A stretch of 64,000 nt of DNA, taken from assembly GCA_023101725.1 (NCBI GenBank), contig JALJCO010013654.1, positions 1,054,001-1,118,000 of the forward strand, read 5' to 3'. Made by a program: the position numbers and the translations under genes. Below the pieces are notes generated by a model, which searched no databases, was not told where the DNA came from, and worked only from the letters and a program-made list of their open reading frames with translations. Positions 25,024 to 36,021 of the stretch are shown here, in pieces. The DNA is from Atherinomorus stipes. Its lineage: Eukaryota > Chordata > Actinopteri > Atheriniformes > Atherinidae. Position 1 is the stretch's first letter. Each line of letters starts with the position of its first letter.

Positions 25024-28000
25024 TAATGTACATGGGGATGATGGCTTTGCTTATTTGTACTGTCCGTCTCACTCATGGTAGCACCTTTACAATTCAGACA
25101 CAACAGAACTTCCCAACATTGTCTAAATGTAAACCACAAAACAGCAAACTCTCAAATTTATATCATAGCAATCGCAAAAGGTTAAATTTCTGTCGAATTG
25201 CATCTCCCATGAACCTTTGTGGTCCAGATATGTTGAGTTTTGAAGATAGCCCCCACCCCTCTGACAGGACTGTGTAGGCAAAGTAAAGTTTACTTGCTTT
25301 TTACAAGATGATCACATAATAAATACATTGAATGCAAATTTCTTGCTAATTGTCACTTATACTTGAAATTTAGAATTAAGTTTAGAATTAAGTTTTTTTA
25401 AATGAAAAAAAAAGTAAAAACAAGGAAAAACAAAATCTTTGTAGAATTAAGTTTTCACATCAAACTGATTTTGTTACCCCCCTTGTTTTTCAGTGAAAAC
25501 AGTTAAGAAAAGTTCACTGTTTGGTATTAAAAGCCTTTCAGAAATCTCCACATTCGTCATGATGTTGCAGGGACAATTGGTTATAATTATTAGAAAGTAT
25601 TCACATCATGTCAACCTAAATAAGAAATAGTTTACTGTGCTTTTGCAACCATTAAAACAAAATCAACAAGGCCACATGTTTTCTAGATAGAAATGGAGAT
25701 ATGCCTGATTAATATAAATGCATTGAGCTTTGTTCTGTTGAACTATTCATTCTTTTTGGTTTTATGCGAATCAACCACTTGAATGAACATAGAAGATGGA
25801 TATGATTGCACTAATCTGAATTTCCTAAATTATGTAAAAGGTTTCTATTTGAATTGAAACCCGAGGTTGTTCTTGAACCTGGTTAGACAGGCTGACAGGC
25901 CTTTTGTAGAGTAGATGAGTAGTGCAATACAGTTTCTAATATAAAGTCCTAGCAGAAGTTTTTTAGAACTCAGCATGTTTGCTGTCCCCATGACTTCACT
26001 GAACAATAAGCTCAACCCAGAGTGGAGTCCAGCACAAACTACATGGTGAGTGAAAGACCCATTACACCAGTGAGTGGAATAGCTAAATAGTGTTTGTACT
26101 GGAACTGAAAGCTTGTCAGAATTTTTCCTTTGTCCATTGCAATATGTTGAACTGACTATTTCTATTGCAGCCCTGATGAAGGTCTTTTCTTAAACCAAAA
26201 GGGAATCAAAATGGTTTGTGGGTCACAATTCACAGTACACAGGTGTTCAGTTATTTGCTCTCAGTGATTCATAAATCATTTTGAACTTTGATATTTGCAG
26301 GGCTTCTTTCTTTTGAATAAATGTCACTGATAAAAAAAAGAGGGCATTTCAGCCTCATATCCTTCACCTCCTGACTTTTGTATGCTTGCACTCGTTCAAT
26401 GGTGCCTCAATCCTATCTCCTCTGCCAGTTCTGTTCATTCATCTCTTCCTTCTTTTCTCATTTGCTATTTTTCCCTTCGGTTTTGCTGTGTGCCTCAGAG
26501 AGAGGCAGACAGAGACAGGCCTGACACATGGGCCCACTTCCTTAATAATGTCATTCGTTGTGAACACTATTAGCAGATTACCCTTGGCCCAGGGCAGCCT
26601 AACCATGTGCAGGAACTAGATAACCTTGTGTTCCGTAATTTAATATCAACACTTGCCCTCTTTTCTTACGATGCTTTACAGCACACAAACACCCAGCTTG
26701 TCCCCTTCAGCCTTATTTCTTTAAAAATGAGGGAGGAGGAGAGTAAAGGGTGCGCGGGATTACAAGATAGTGACTTCTTGAAGATTCCTTTCCTCTGCTG
26801 AGAAGTGTGGCAAATTGTCCCTTGTCCATGAATGTGAGAAAATACATAAATAGGCTTATAGTGAAAATTCCATCAGATTTAATACAGTGGATTTAGCTCA
26901 GTGCAACATCAAAGGAGCCGCCCATCTCTTCATGATGGGGTAATGTGATTCTCTCTCTGCCTCTGGTTACAGTTCTTGCATGCTAGCATAGATTTAACAT
27001 TTATAACATATCAGGCAAATATGACAAACTCGGAAGAAATTTCCTGTCTCAGAGTTTGGTTGTGATAGAATGGAGGAGAGTGGCAGGGACACACTGGAAG
27101 GCAAAGAGAAAGAGAGAGATCTACAACCTAAAGGAAAAAGCTGTTATAGAATCAAATCCCATGCTCTATTCTCCACAAACTGAATCACAATCCTGCATTA
27201 GTGGTTATATCAGGCTCTGTCCTGCTGCTATCCTTTCCACCACTGCCCGTGAGCCAGGCAGTGTTAGCAAGAAGGCCAGACGGCAAAGCCCTATCACTCA
27301 CCGGCACTGAGTCACACCAGCATTACCACGCCTTTATCTCATCTCCTGCAGCCCGCCACGGACGGCCGCCTCTTGGTCCTCCAGGCTACTTTACTAATAA
27401 CCTACTCCTTATCAGTCACTGTGCACCTCTGCCTGTGATCAAAGAGCCAATTAATGAAGCGGGGAAAGGTGAAGCATTCAAATAATGGAGACAGCTGTTT
27501 TTCTCTGTTTGAGAAAATCCATTTTGTATTGTTATCAGCTCCAAGCAGCATCCCCCCTTCCAACTAACGCTTAATTCAAGTCACCGTCTCCTTCTGCCTG
27601 ACTTGATAAGAGAGAGGGAGAGAGGGTAGACAGGGGCAGACAAGAGGAAGATGTGGGGGAGAAGACGAAAAGAGCCGTGGTCACAATGAACTTTATGTAG
27701 AAGAATGTGGACGGCATATCACAGCAGTCCAACTCATCCCCGAGCTTTATCAACTCCAAAGTGGTTTAACACAGAGATAAGGATAGGGGATGGGGTCATA
27801 AAAAAAGGCAGCCCTTCCAGAGCTGATGAGCGGCTTTGTGACTTCACTGTCATTCGTTTTGAATGGGAGCTGCTGATTCCAGCTCTTTGAGATCGAGCAG
27901 AATCTTGTCAGGCAAAAAGGTTAGTTAAGGGATTAATTGTACTGTTGTCAGAGCAGCTTATAACCAGTTCCATCGCAAGCTCATGTCTTAACTACTTTGT

Positions 28001-30470
28001 TGTAATGTATCACTCTACTCAATGTAGGTTTATTTAGCTCAGTTGCTCTGCTTGGAGACATTTTGATGAATATGTTATTGTAGAAGATGTTTAGTCTTTT
28101 AATCCTCTGAGATGTTGCAGCTTATGTACTAAAGGCAGATACATTTTTACTGTATGAAAAGGCACAAAGATTTCCAGAAGTAATGTTAATTGGATGAAGA
28201 GCACAGCTTACCACACCACCAATGACTCCAGCTCAGTCTGGTTTTAGAGAGAAACATGACACGACAATGATCTCTTTAACACCACATGGAGGCACATAGT
28301 GTGGAAAAATCCCTCGCTGGTATCAAGGCAAGGAATACGTTTCATCCGTTGTCTTTGTTACCAGGTGATAAATCCTGCCCAGCAGTTGAAATCACAGCTA
28401 TTATGAAAAGAGATTTTACATGCAGTTATTTGGAACAGGTAAACAAACTGACAATTTTTATTTAAATATATTGGTTCTGTCCAGCATTATAGCGAGCAGG
28501 ATGATGACCTGGCTGCTGTGTTGTGCCGTGTTTAGCTGAGGAGAGCCTTGTGTTTAAAAAGGAAATAAAGCTTTGCTCATTCGAGGCTCCCCTTGATGTT
28601 CGAGTATTGTTCTTTATTTTGGTTATAGTTAGATATTTATGCCGGACCTGACAAGAGGAACAACTGAGGAGAGAAAAGATGGAGAGAGTGAGGAAGAGGA
28701 GACAAAAATACAACAGATAAAAAACAAGAGCAACAACTGTACAATTAAAACAAAGAAACCAGACAACAAGCTGCTACCTGTTTAGAAACTTAATATGAAA
28801 CAGCATCTGTAAGAAGAGAAAGCAGAGTCATTGTGGGCACCTATGAAAAGACAAAAGGGGACGAACATTAATAACAACCAACAGCAGCAACAAGAATGAA
28901 AATACAGTAACTAAAGTTATCGGTGAATAAAGGGGTGAGGTGACCTGGTGTTTTAGAGAGGTGGACTTGGAGCTGGAGGATCCAGGTTAACTTCCTGGAC
29001 TTTCATCAGCTTCAGCAGTATTTAGCATTAAATGCTGAGAAAGAATTTCCCAATAGGGATTAAAAACGTATAAATTAGATTATTATAATGAATTTCTATT
29101 AAACTTGCAGGACGACACAGTGACCGTATAAATGTGTCTAAGTAAATGTGAGTGCAAATATAAGGACTGAGTTGTGTTGAGTGATGAGTGTAGTTTTACA
29201 AATACGACTGTGATCTCAGGGACTGGAAGCTGACAAAAAGGCACCCAAGACTGGAGCTTCCACAAACCACCCCACCAGCCCACCACCATGTAACCAGAAG
29301 ATGACATAAGAAGTCTCCAGCAGGAGTACATGTTAGTTTTTAGTAAGAATGTTGTACCTTAAAAAAAAGAATAGAAATAAAACGATCACATAATGTTCTG
29401 CTTCTTGAACTGAAGAATGGACAAGCCATTACACTGCAGGCAATGTATTAGAGAAAAATACCCCTTTCCTGTTTCCTACTATGGAAACAGGAAGAATAGC
29501 CATCACGCTGGAAAAATGAAGAAGCTGTTTATATACTCAGCAGTCATTTTGGGAGTTTTATAAAGAACTCAGTAACAGCTTATTTTAATCCCTTAAAACC
29601 TGAAATGTAACAGTAATAATAATAATAATTTACAGAATCATTGGGGAAAAACGACTCACTGTTTTTCACTGCAGTAAATCAATACAGTCACGGGGGGCCA
29701 GGAGACATTAATAAAACAAAAGGAATTAAAAGAAACATTTTGACAGACACTGCACAAATGAAATCTGATACATCAGGCATTAAAGTGTTAAACATTTTAT
29801 TGTTAATTTTGGACTAATTTGAAGAATGATGACCTCATTTCACATTTAACTTACAAATCATACATGATTTGTCATTTTTTCGTAACTCAGATCTAGAAAC
29901 AAAATTGATCTGATATGAAAAAATGTTTAGACCACTGAATGTGAGTACAGTTTACATTTAGTACTTTATAAAAACAGAAACCAGTTCATGATAGAAGTCA
30001 TCTCAAGGCCATATTAAAGACACTGTCCACCTCATTCCAACTATAATCCAACTTAATCCAATGTCTTTGACACTTGCTGCCAAGTAAAATGTATAAGGAT
30101 GCAAATCTTAAGGTCTGATACAGACCTGATTCTGATCTGATTCTATTTGAGAAAATACCTTTAATTTATAGTACTAATATGAGGAAATAACTGGCCCAGT
30201 GAAAAATGCTTGTATCAAAAGGAATAACATGTAAGGTAAACCTTGTTTCATGAATTTCAAGAGCTTTATCCAACTGATATGAAGTGTTGCACAGAAAGAA
30301 GGAGGATGTTGTTAACCTGGAAATGCTGTGTAACATTACCCGACCTTAGTATTGTGCATTAATAGCATACTGCAAATAAGTTAAACTGACTGATGTATCT
30401 GCACACTTTCAGTAGCACCAATAATAAATTGTATAGGAAGATAATAGTGCATATTTTGTGTTTATATTAT
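25024..30470. other. gene-less intergenic stretch
   Basis: No supported gene. Open frames of 60-95 codons overlap on both strands without known domains. The stretch at 27180-27480 is GC-balanced, free of simple repeats and holds homeodomain- and TCF-like words (CCAATTAATGAAG, TGATCAAAG), so it is a candidate conserved regulatory element; conservation cannot be checked here. A small ATT/AAT repeat lies at about 29615-29630. Confidence 0.5.
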
Positions 30471-30566
30471 GGCTTCGGTTCCCAATCTGGGGTCCCTGAT
30501 CCCCAAAGGAGTATCCAAAAGAGCACAGGGGTTTCCAGAGGCTTTGACTGTTCAGATCTAATGTGA

Positions 30567-30567
<1 letters not shown>

Positions 30568-30597
<30 letters not shown>

Positions 30598-30598
30598 A
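30568..30598. repeat. (TA)n microsatellite
   Basis: A TA run with one TG interruption, next to the nested repeat; a second short (TA)n stretch follows that repeat at 30961-30977. Confidence 0.85.
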
Positions 30599-30610
30599 TA
30601 GTTAGTTTTT

Positions 30611-30960
30611 CTGTCCGTTATCAGTTAGGGTCGGGGGTTGCTGGAGCCTTCCCAGCTATTATAGGCGGGCGGGGTACACCCTGGACAGGTCGCCAGTCTG
30701 TGAGGGCCAACACAGAGAGACAGACAACCATTCACGCTCACATTCATTCCTAGGGGCAATTTAGAGGATAATTAACCTAACAGCAGTCTTTGGACTGTGG
30801 GAGGAGCCGGAGTACCGGAGAGCCCCGCATACACGGGAGAACATGCAAACTCACACAGGAAGGCCACAGTTGGAATTGTTCGAAACCCCTCCCCAGCCGG
30901 GAGCGACCAGCAACCCTTACTGGAGGCTGCGGTGCTAACCACCACGCCACCGTGCAGCCC
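30611..30960. repeat. dispersed fish repeat nested in the hAT relic
   Basis: It contains the series CTGGAGCC, GGCGGGGTACACCCTGGACA, GGTCGCCAGTCTGTG, ATTCACGCTCACATTC, GGCAATTTAGAG, TTTGGACTGTGGGAGGA, GGAGAACATGCAAACTC and a CGCCACCGTGC end. I know this block as a high-copy sequence in teleost genomes but cannot name its family with certainty. A second, more diverged and split copy lies in the last runx1t1 intron (36671-37912). Confidence 0.7.
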
Positions 30961-31145
30961 TATATATACATATATAATTTCAAAGTTTTGTTTGTATGGA
31001 ACTGGTATTATGGGAGCCTGATAACTTTTAAAACCAGCTCCCAAAATGAATAAATGGAGGCCATAAAAACTTCTATAAGACAATATTTAAAAACACATAT
31101 CCATAGTCAGAAGGGGTCCCAAGGAAAATAGGTCGGGAACCACTG

Positions 31146-31739
31146 TGGTATGGGTCAATCTTCAATTACGTCCCAGCTCTGCTAGGGGTTGGGTTGCAAA
31201 ACACAAAGACTGGTTGAGGATGGAAAAGGTGGAGTAAAGGTATTTGTTCTGGAGGCATGAACAAAACAAAACCTGACACTGTAAACTAAAAAGGAGATGG
31301 TTAGTAGTGCTGCTCAAAAGAACAAATCAATAGACAGACAAGGCCTAAACTAAAAGCGCCAAAAAGGGGGAAAACCGACACAAACTTGAGATATGAACCA
31401 AAAAGGGAACGAGCAGCACCAATAAGCTAAAACCTGTAACCAAAACCCAACTACGACAAAAGGCCCAGCTATCCCAACTCCAAACTGGAGTGTGTTTGAT
31501 CAATCGTTAAGTCAGGAGGGGAGGGAGGAGATGAATGTGGTGCGATGCCAGGCCAATCGGAACGGAGGGTTGGAGCAGGAGGATTTGCATGTAAAAAATG
31601 AAGACAGAAGAGGTTAATATAAGAGGAGGCCGTAACAATCATGCAACTTAAACCTGATAATGGAATCAGTGAAACATGGCTGTGCTGATGCTTATTATTC
31701 ATGTTGCTGATTACATAATCAAAGGACACAAGGCTCAAG
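31146..31739. other. short gene-less gap before the runx1t1 3' end
   Basis: Unique-looking sequence between the hAT relic and the inferred runx1t1 polyadenylation region. No feature is supported. Confidence 0.4.
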
Positions 31740-34700
31740 TCTCTGGGCAAGAATTAACATATTTATTACACCATAAAGAGAACAACAATACCAGAATTAT
31801 ACTGCAAAGTTTCACAGACTGACAGACCATAGTTTACAGCCCCCCAAAAGAGAAAAAAACAAAAAAGAAAAAAAAAGAAAAGTCAACAAGAAACCACAGC
31901 TCTGACATAGTAGACTGGAAAGCTCTCTACAGGACACTGACCCTAAGTGGTGTAAAGACCACTTACTGTCAGCCTACCACTAACCTGTGGTTTTCTTGTC
32001 TCAATTAAGTATTGCACAACAACTTCAAATTATTTCAGCTTTTTTTCCACAATAAATTTTCTCAAGAGAACAGAAAACCCCACCCACCCCTGAAGTTCAA
32101 CTCATTCCCCATGATTAATGCTATGCTGTTCACTGTTGGCCCCTACAATTCCCCCAACGTTTCCTAATAAGTAGGAAATTCAAATAAAATTCCCCCTATT
32201 GTTATAAACAGGCATGCCTAAATTCATAGCCTCAATCTTCATTTTTTTTTTTTAATCTTTTTTTTTTTTTTTTACAAGCTTTGCCTTTAATGTATTCCCC
32301 AGCTGACAGGTCAACAAGCACATCAGCATGTCTTCACAACAGAGAAGAGGAGAAAAAAAGATCAAGAGAAACATTTCTTAGTTGTGACCTTAGCTTGTAT
32401 CACTGAAATAGGAATTGAAAACATTTTTCTTTTTAAATTAGCACATTTTTTTTTAAAAGATCTGTTCAAACAATTCAGACTCTTGAAACGCCACAGGCAT
32501 AAAGGAACATAACAAAAGTTTTTTTTTCTTTTTTTTTTTCTAATTTCTGTTCATTTATGTTTCATTTATTCATGAGGTCTGCATTGTTACCAAGTAGTGA
32601 TATGGTTTTGCAGCTGTATGAGCTTCGACTTTGGGTTTTTATCATTTTCCTGTTCTCTTGTGCCCATTTGGTTTCGACTAGACCAGTATCAGTGCCGCGA
32701 CTGACGCTCTTTTCGTGCTGTAAGAGGTAGAGTGAGACTTGTTTGCCACTGAGGAATTTGTAGCAAAACACACATAGATTGGGGTAAAAGGGAAAAAAAA
32801 AAGTTTCTGAAAGAGCCATTGACTGATAGTGTTTGCCTTGTCTTTTTTTTTTTTCGTTTTATTAAAAAAAACCCAGATTTTGCCCTGATAATAATGAACA
32901 CATAATTTATTTGTTGTATACCTCTAAATACACAAGTGTTAAGACAGCTTGGCTGTCTCTTCACAGCTTCTGAGAAGTTGTTACTAGGGTGTTAGACACC
33001 TTTTTGGATTGTTTAACCCTTTAAAGTCAAGAATTCAGGTGTGTATTTTACTCAGATGAGAGGGGAGAGATGATGAAGGCTAGAGGGAGCAATCTGCCCC
33101 AAACATTTCCAGCCTCCAACTGTTCCTTGAGGTCAGAATTTTTTGTAACGCGCTTTTCTGTGTAGCACCAAGGTGTTTGGGGTGAGGAGCCTGTGTGTGT
33201 GTCAGGGTAAGTGCTCTCTTTCTGCAAATAAGAGGTTTGTTTGATTTACACTCAAGGTTTACATCAAAGCTATAACTATTTATTTTGTCTCATAATTTCA
33301 TTTGAATGAATAGAAAACAACTGCAGCGGACGTAAGTGTGAAAACTCTCACATTCACCTTGTTGGGTTAAAAAATACTTAAAGCTGAAATGGACACTTTA
33401 TCTGACATTTGCGTAATGAGAAAATGCTCTAATGGTCAATCAAGTATTTCAAACGCTTCTCGAAAAATAGTAACAGAAGTTATGATGTTTTATTAATTAT
33501 TATTGCTCCAGTTCAAACGCATCACTGCTGTAAACGGTCCTTATGTTTCATTGACACCTTCTCATTTTACAATGTAAGACAAGTGCTTCTGATTTCCATA
33601 AATCATTGAACTAAATTACATTTCGTGACTCTGAACGTTTTTCTTGACAGTGTGGATGGAAACTGGAGAAATAAATATCCAACATGAGCGGACAAACCCC
33701 TCTTTAGAAATTGTTTAAGTTAAGGATTTTGGTCCTTGGTGTCAGTCTTTGGCTGTTTTTGGTGTTTTCATGTTTAACTCTTGTATTAATACTGTGTGTG
33801 TAACCTGGTGCTTTGCAATGTTAAAGCTGTCAATCGGAGTCTACACCTTTGCATTTGGAAAATTACTTTGTTTTTTTTTATTTTTGTATTTTCTCCTCTT
33901 TTTTTTGGCTATTTTTCAGTTTTTCTAAAAAATAACAAATATTTAACAAACCTTCAGTAATGTGCATGCACTGTCTGTAACTATTCCAACAAAAACATGA
34001 CTTTATGGCTGCCTTTCTTATCAATGGTGAGTAGAAAACAAATATATAAATGGATTTGGTGTTTTAACGTTTTCCCAACGCCGTCCATCCAAGAATATAA
34101 ACACAGGAAATGCTAAACCTACAGACAAAATGGTTGTTGAATTATGGCTCTATACCAACAACACAAATATGCTGAAAAGAAGCATGCTGAAATAACCTCC
34201 GTGACAGTGCAAATACATTTATGTATGTCCCTTGTACAAAACATTTACGTTAGCATTCCGCGCAACATGCTAGTTCTCAGAAAAGATCTGGGTCAGACTC
34301 AAGTAGCAGCTCTGAGATATAGCGTGTCTCTTTTTTGAGATTTGGGAAGGGGAGGAATAAACTTATAGAACTACGAGGAATCTACTTACACACAGAATAG
34401 AAAAGCAGCTTGAAAAAAGATAACACTCCTTTTTTCATCTCTTTTTGCACCAGCTAGAAAGAGAGAGAGAGTTATGAAGGACTTGAAGTTGTGACTGGTT
34501 GAAGAACTATGCATTGTCACAATTGTCCAACACATATGCAATAAATAACCATTGGTGACACCACAAGACAGAAGTCTTAAACACCATGACATCTACAGAA
34601 ACGAATAAGAACATGGAGAAAGTTGATGCTTTTTAAAACATGAGACAGGAGGGGAGCAGCTGGGCCGAGTCTCCACATTGAAGTTTTCCAGCTCTGAGCG

Positions 34701-35700
34701 GCCCAGCAGCTGCTGTCCAGGTGATTTGACAGTCTCGCTGGCAGGACGATGACCTCACCTCCTGTTAGTTTCAGAGCTTTTGTGACCCACTGAGCAAGCA
34801 TGTGCGAACTGTATTCAGTATATCTTCCACGTGTGCAGTGGGCAAAGTTTTTGCATCGTGTCCAAGATTTCTTCCCTTTGCATCCTTTTTGGGGGGGGGG
34901 GGGCAGATTTGTATTTCCCAGCCCACTGACATGGATATTATTACAAGTGAGAGGGTAATAACATTGGCTGAACAGCTGGCTCTGCTTGCAATCTGCTGCA
35001 CATCTGCCCATTTCATGGCGGTCTGTGGGCCAGAGTTTTAGTCCATCCCTCTTCCCTCTGCAGGCAGGAAACTTGTTATGCATCGCTCTGTGTGCCTTTC
35101 AGGATATTTAATCTAATCTGTTTCTTTACATTAAGTTCCATCGTTCTGCTAGCTAGGAATGTTGCCTTTGTATGTTTGGTAAAATGTCTGAAGTTGATTG
35201 GGCTTTTGTTCCAGGTACAGGAAGGAAATAAGCCTAAATCTAAAGATGAAAAATAAAAACACTTACAAAGGGAAGGTCAGAGATATTTGTCTTGAGTTCA
35301 CGGCTATCTCTGGTCAGTCTCTATATTTACAGAAAAAAATAAGATAAGCTACAATGACAACAACATTAACAATAACAGGTACAACGACAAACAGACAACA
35401 AGAATAGCGAAAGTGTAACCATAAAAGGATGTCAATATTTAAATTCATTCATTCAAAACAAAGAATATCTTTGTGTTTTCTTTAAAGTCATGGCAAGTCA
35501 ATATGACCTGATAATGGACCTCGTCTTTCTCCTTCTTTGACTACGCTGCAAGATAGACAGAAGCTTTGCCATCTCTTTTTGTTAGCCACAGTATTTTAGT
35601 GTCTTTGCAAGGCTATGTAAACAGTCATGCTGTTTGTAGGTTTGAGGGCTGGCTGTTACACCTTGGAAGCTGTTGCCTCCAAACTCTGTGTGTGTGTCTC
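31740..35700 (-). other. runx1t1: probable runx1t1 3' untranslated region
   Basis: After the stop codon at 35703-35701 there is no further exon. The sequence down to about 31740 lacks mobile elements, unlike what follows it, and is A/T-rich with many T-runs, as long vertebrate 3' UTRs are. A possible poly(A) signal AATAAA lies on the minus strand at 31767-31762; earlier candidates exist near 32563, 32906 and 33288. Human RUNX1T1 also has a 3' UTR of several kilobases. The far boundary is inferred; only transcript data would fix it. Confidence 0.45.
31762..31767 (-). terminator. runx1t1: candidate poly(A) signal AATAAA
   Basis: TTTATT on the plus strand reads AATAAA in the sense of runx1t1. 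It is the last canonical hexamer before the repeat-bearing sequence below 31150. Other hexamers upstream could serve as alternative sites. Confidence 0.35.
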
Positions 35701-36021
35701 TTAGCGTGGTGTGCCATCAAGGGCAGTGGAGGATGGGGTGCTGGGAGTGGATGAGCGTGGGGTAGCAGCAGGTGGGGTTGCAGCTGGACTCCCAGTCCCG
35801 CTGCTTGGGGTGCAGGCGGAGGAGCTGATGGGAGCAGGGGTCTCTGACCCTGGGATACCTCCCTGCTGCTGGCTGGATTGTTGCTGCTGGGCCTGGAGGG
35901 TCTGACCACAGACGTGGTGGTGCTTCTCCCAGTCCTTATGCTGGCAGAAGGAGCCGCAGTAGCGCGCTGTGTTGCAGCCGCTGCATGTCTCACTGGCCTT
36001 ACGACCACAGTTCCAGCAGCT
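35701..36021 (-). CDS. runx1t1: runx1t1 last coding exon: MYND zinc finger (NHR4) and C-terminal tail
   Basis: It encodes [40 protein letters not shown], then [14 protein letters not shown] and a Ser/Thr/Pro tail ending TALDGTPR. The eight zinc ligands follow the MYND spacing: C488, C491, C499, C502, C508, C512, H520 and C524 in the joined numbering. This finger binds the PPPLI-type motif of SMRT/NCoR. The tail keeps [16 protein letters not shown] as in human RUNX1T1. The Gln-rich [13 protein letters not shown] part is longer than the human QAQQQGD. Stop TAA at 35703-35701. Confidence 0.97.
   Translation of the reverse strand, partial: SCWNCGRKASETCSGCNTARYCGSFCQHKDWEKHHHVCGQTLQAQQQQSSQQQGGIPGSETPAPISSSACTPSSGTGSPAATPPAATPRSSTPSTPSSTALDGTPR

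Larger units (their letters stand above)
30471..31145. mobile_element. hAT relic with GGTTCCC...GGGAACCACTG ends, interrupted
   Basis: The left end contains CGGTTCCCAATCTGGGGTCC and the right end contains AGGTCGGGAACCACTG. These are the inverted termini typical of hAT elements of the CAGTGGTTCCCAA type. The middle is split by (TA)n tracts and another repeat (30611-30960). No transposase remains. The left terminal bases are degraded and no 8-bp duplication is visible. Confidence 0.6.

Noticed and set aside
34577..35083. 168-codon minus-strand frame downstream of the runx1t1 stop
   Set aside because: It lies in the inferred 3' UTR, has no domain and is crossed by a poly-G/C run; treated as chance.
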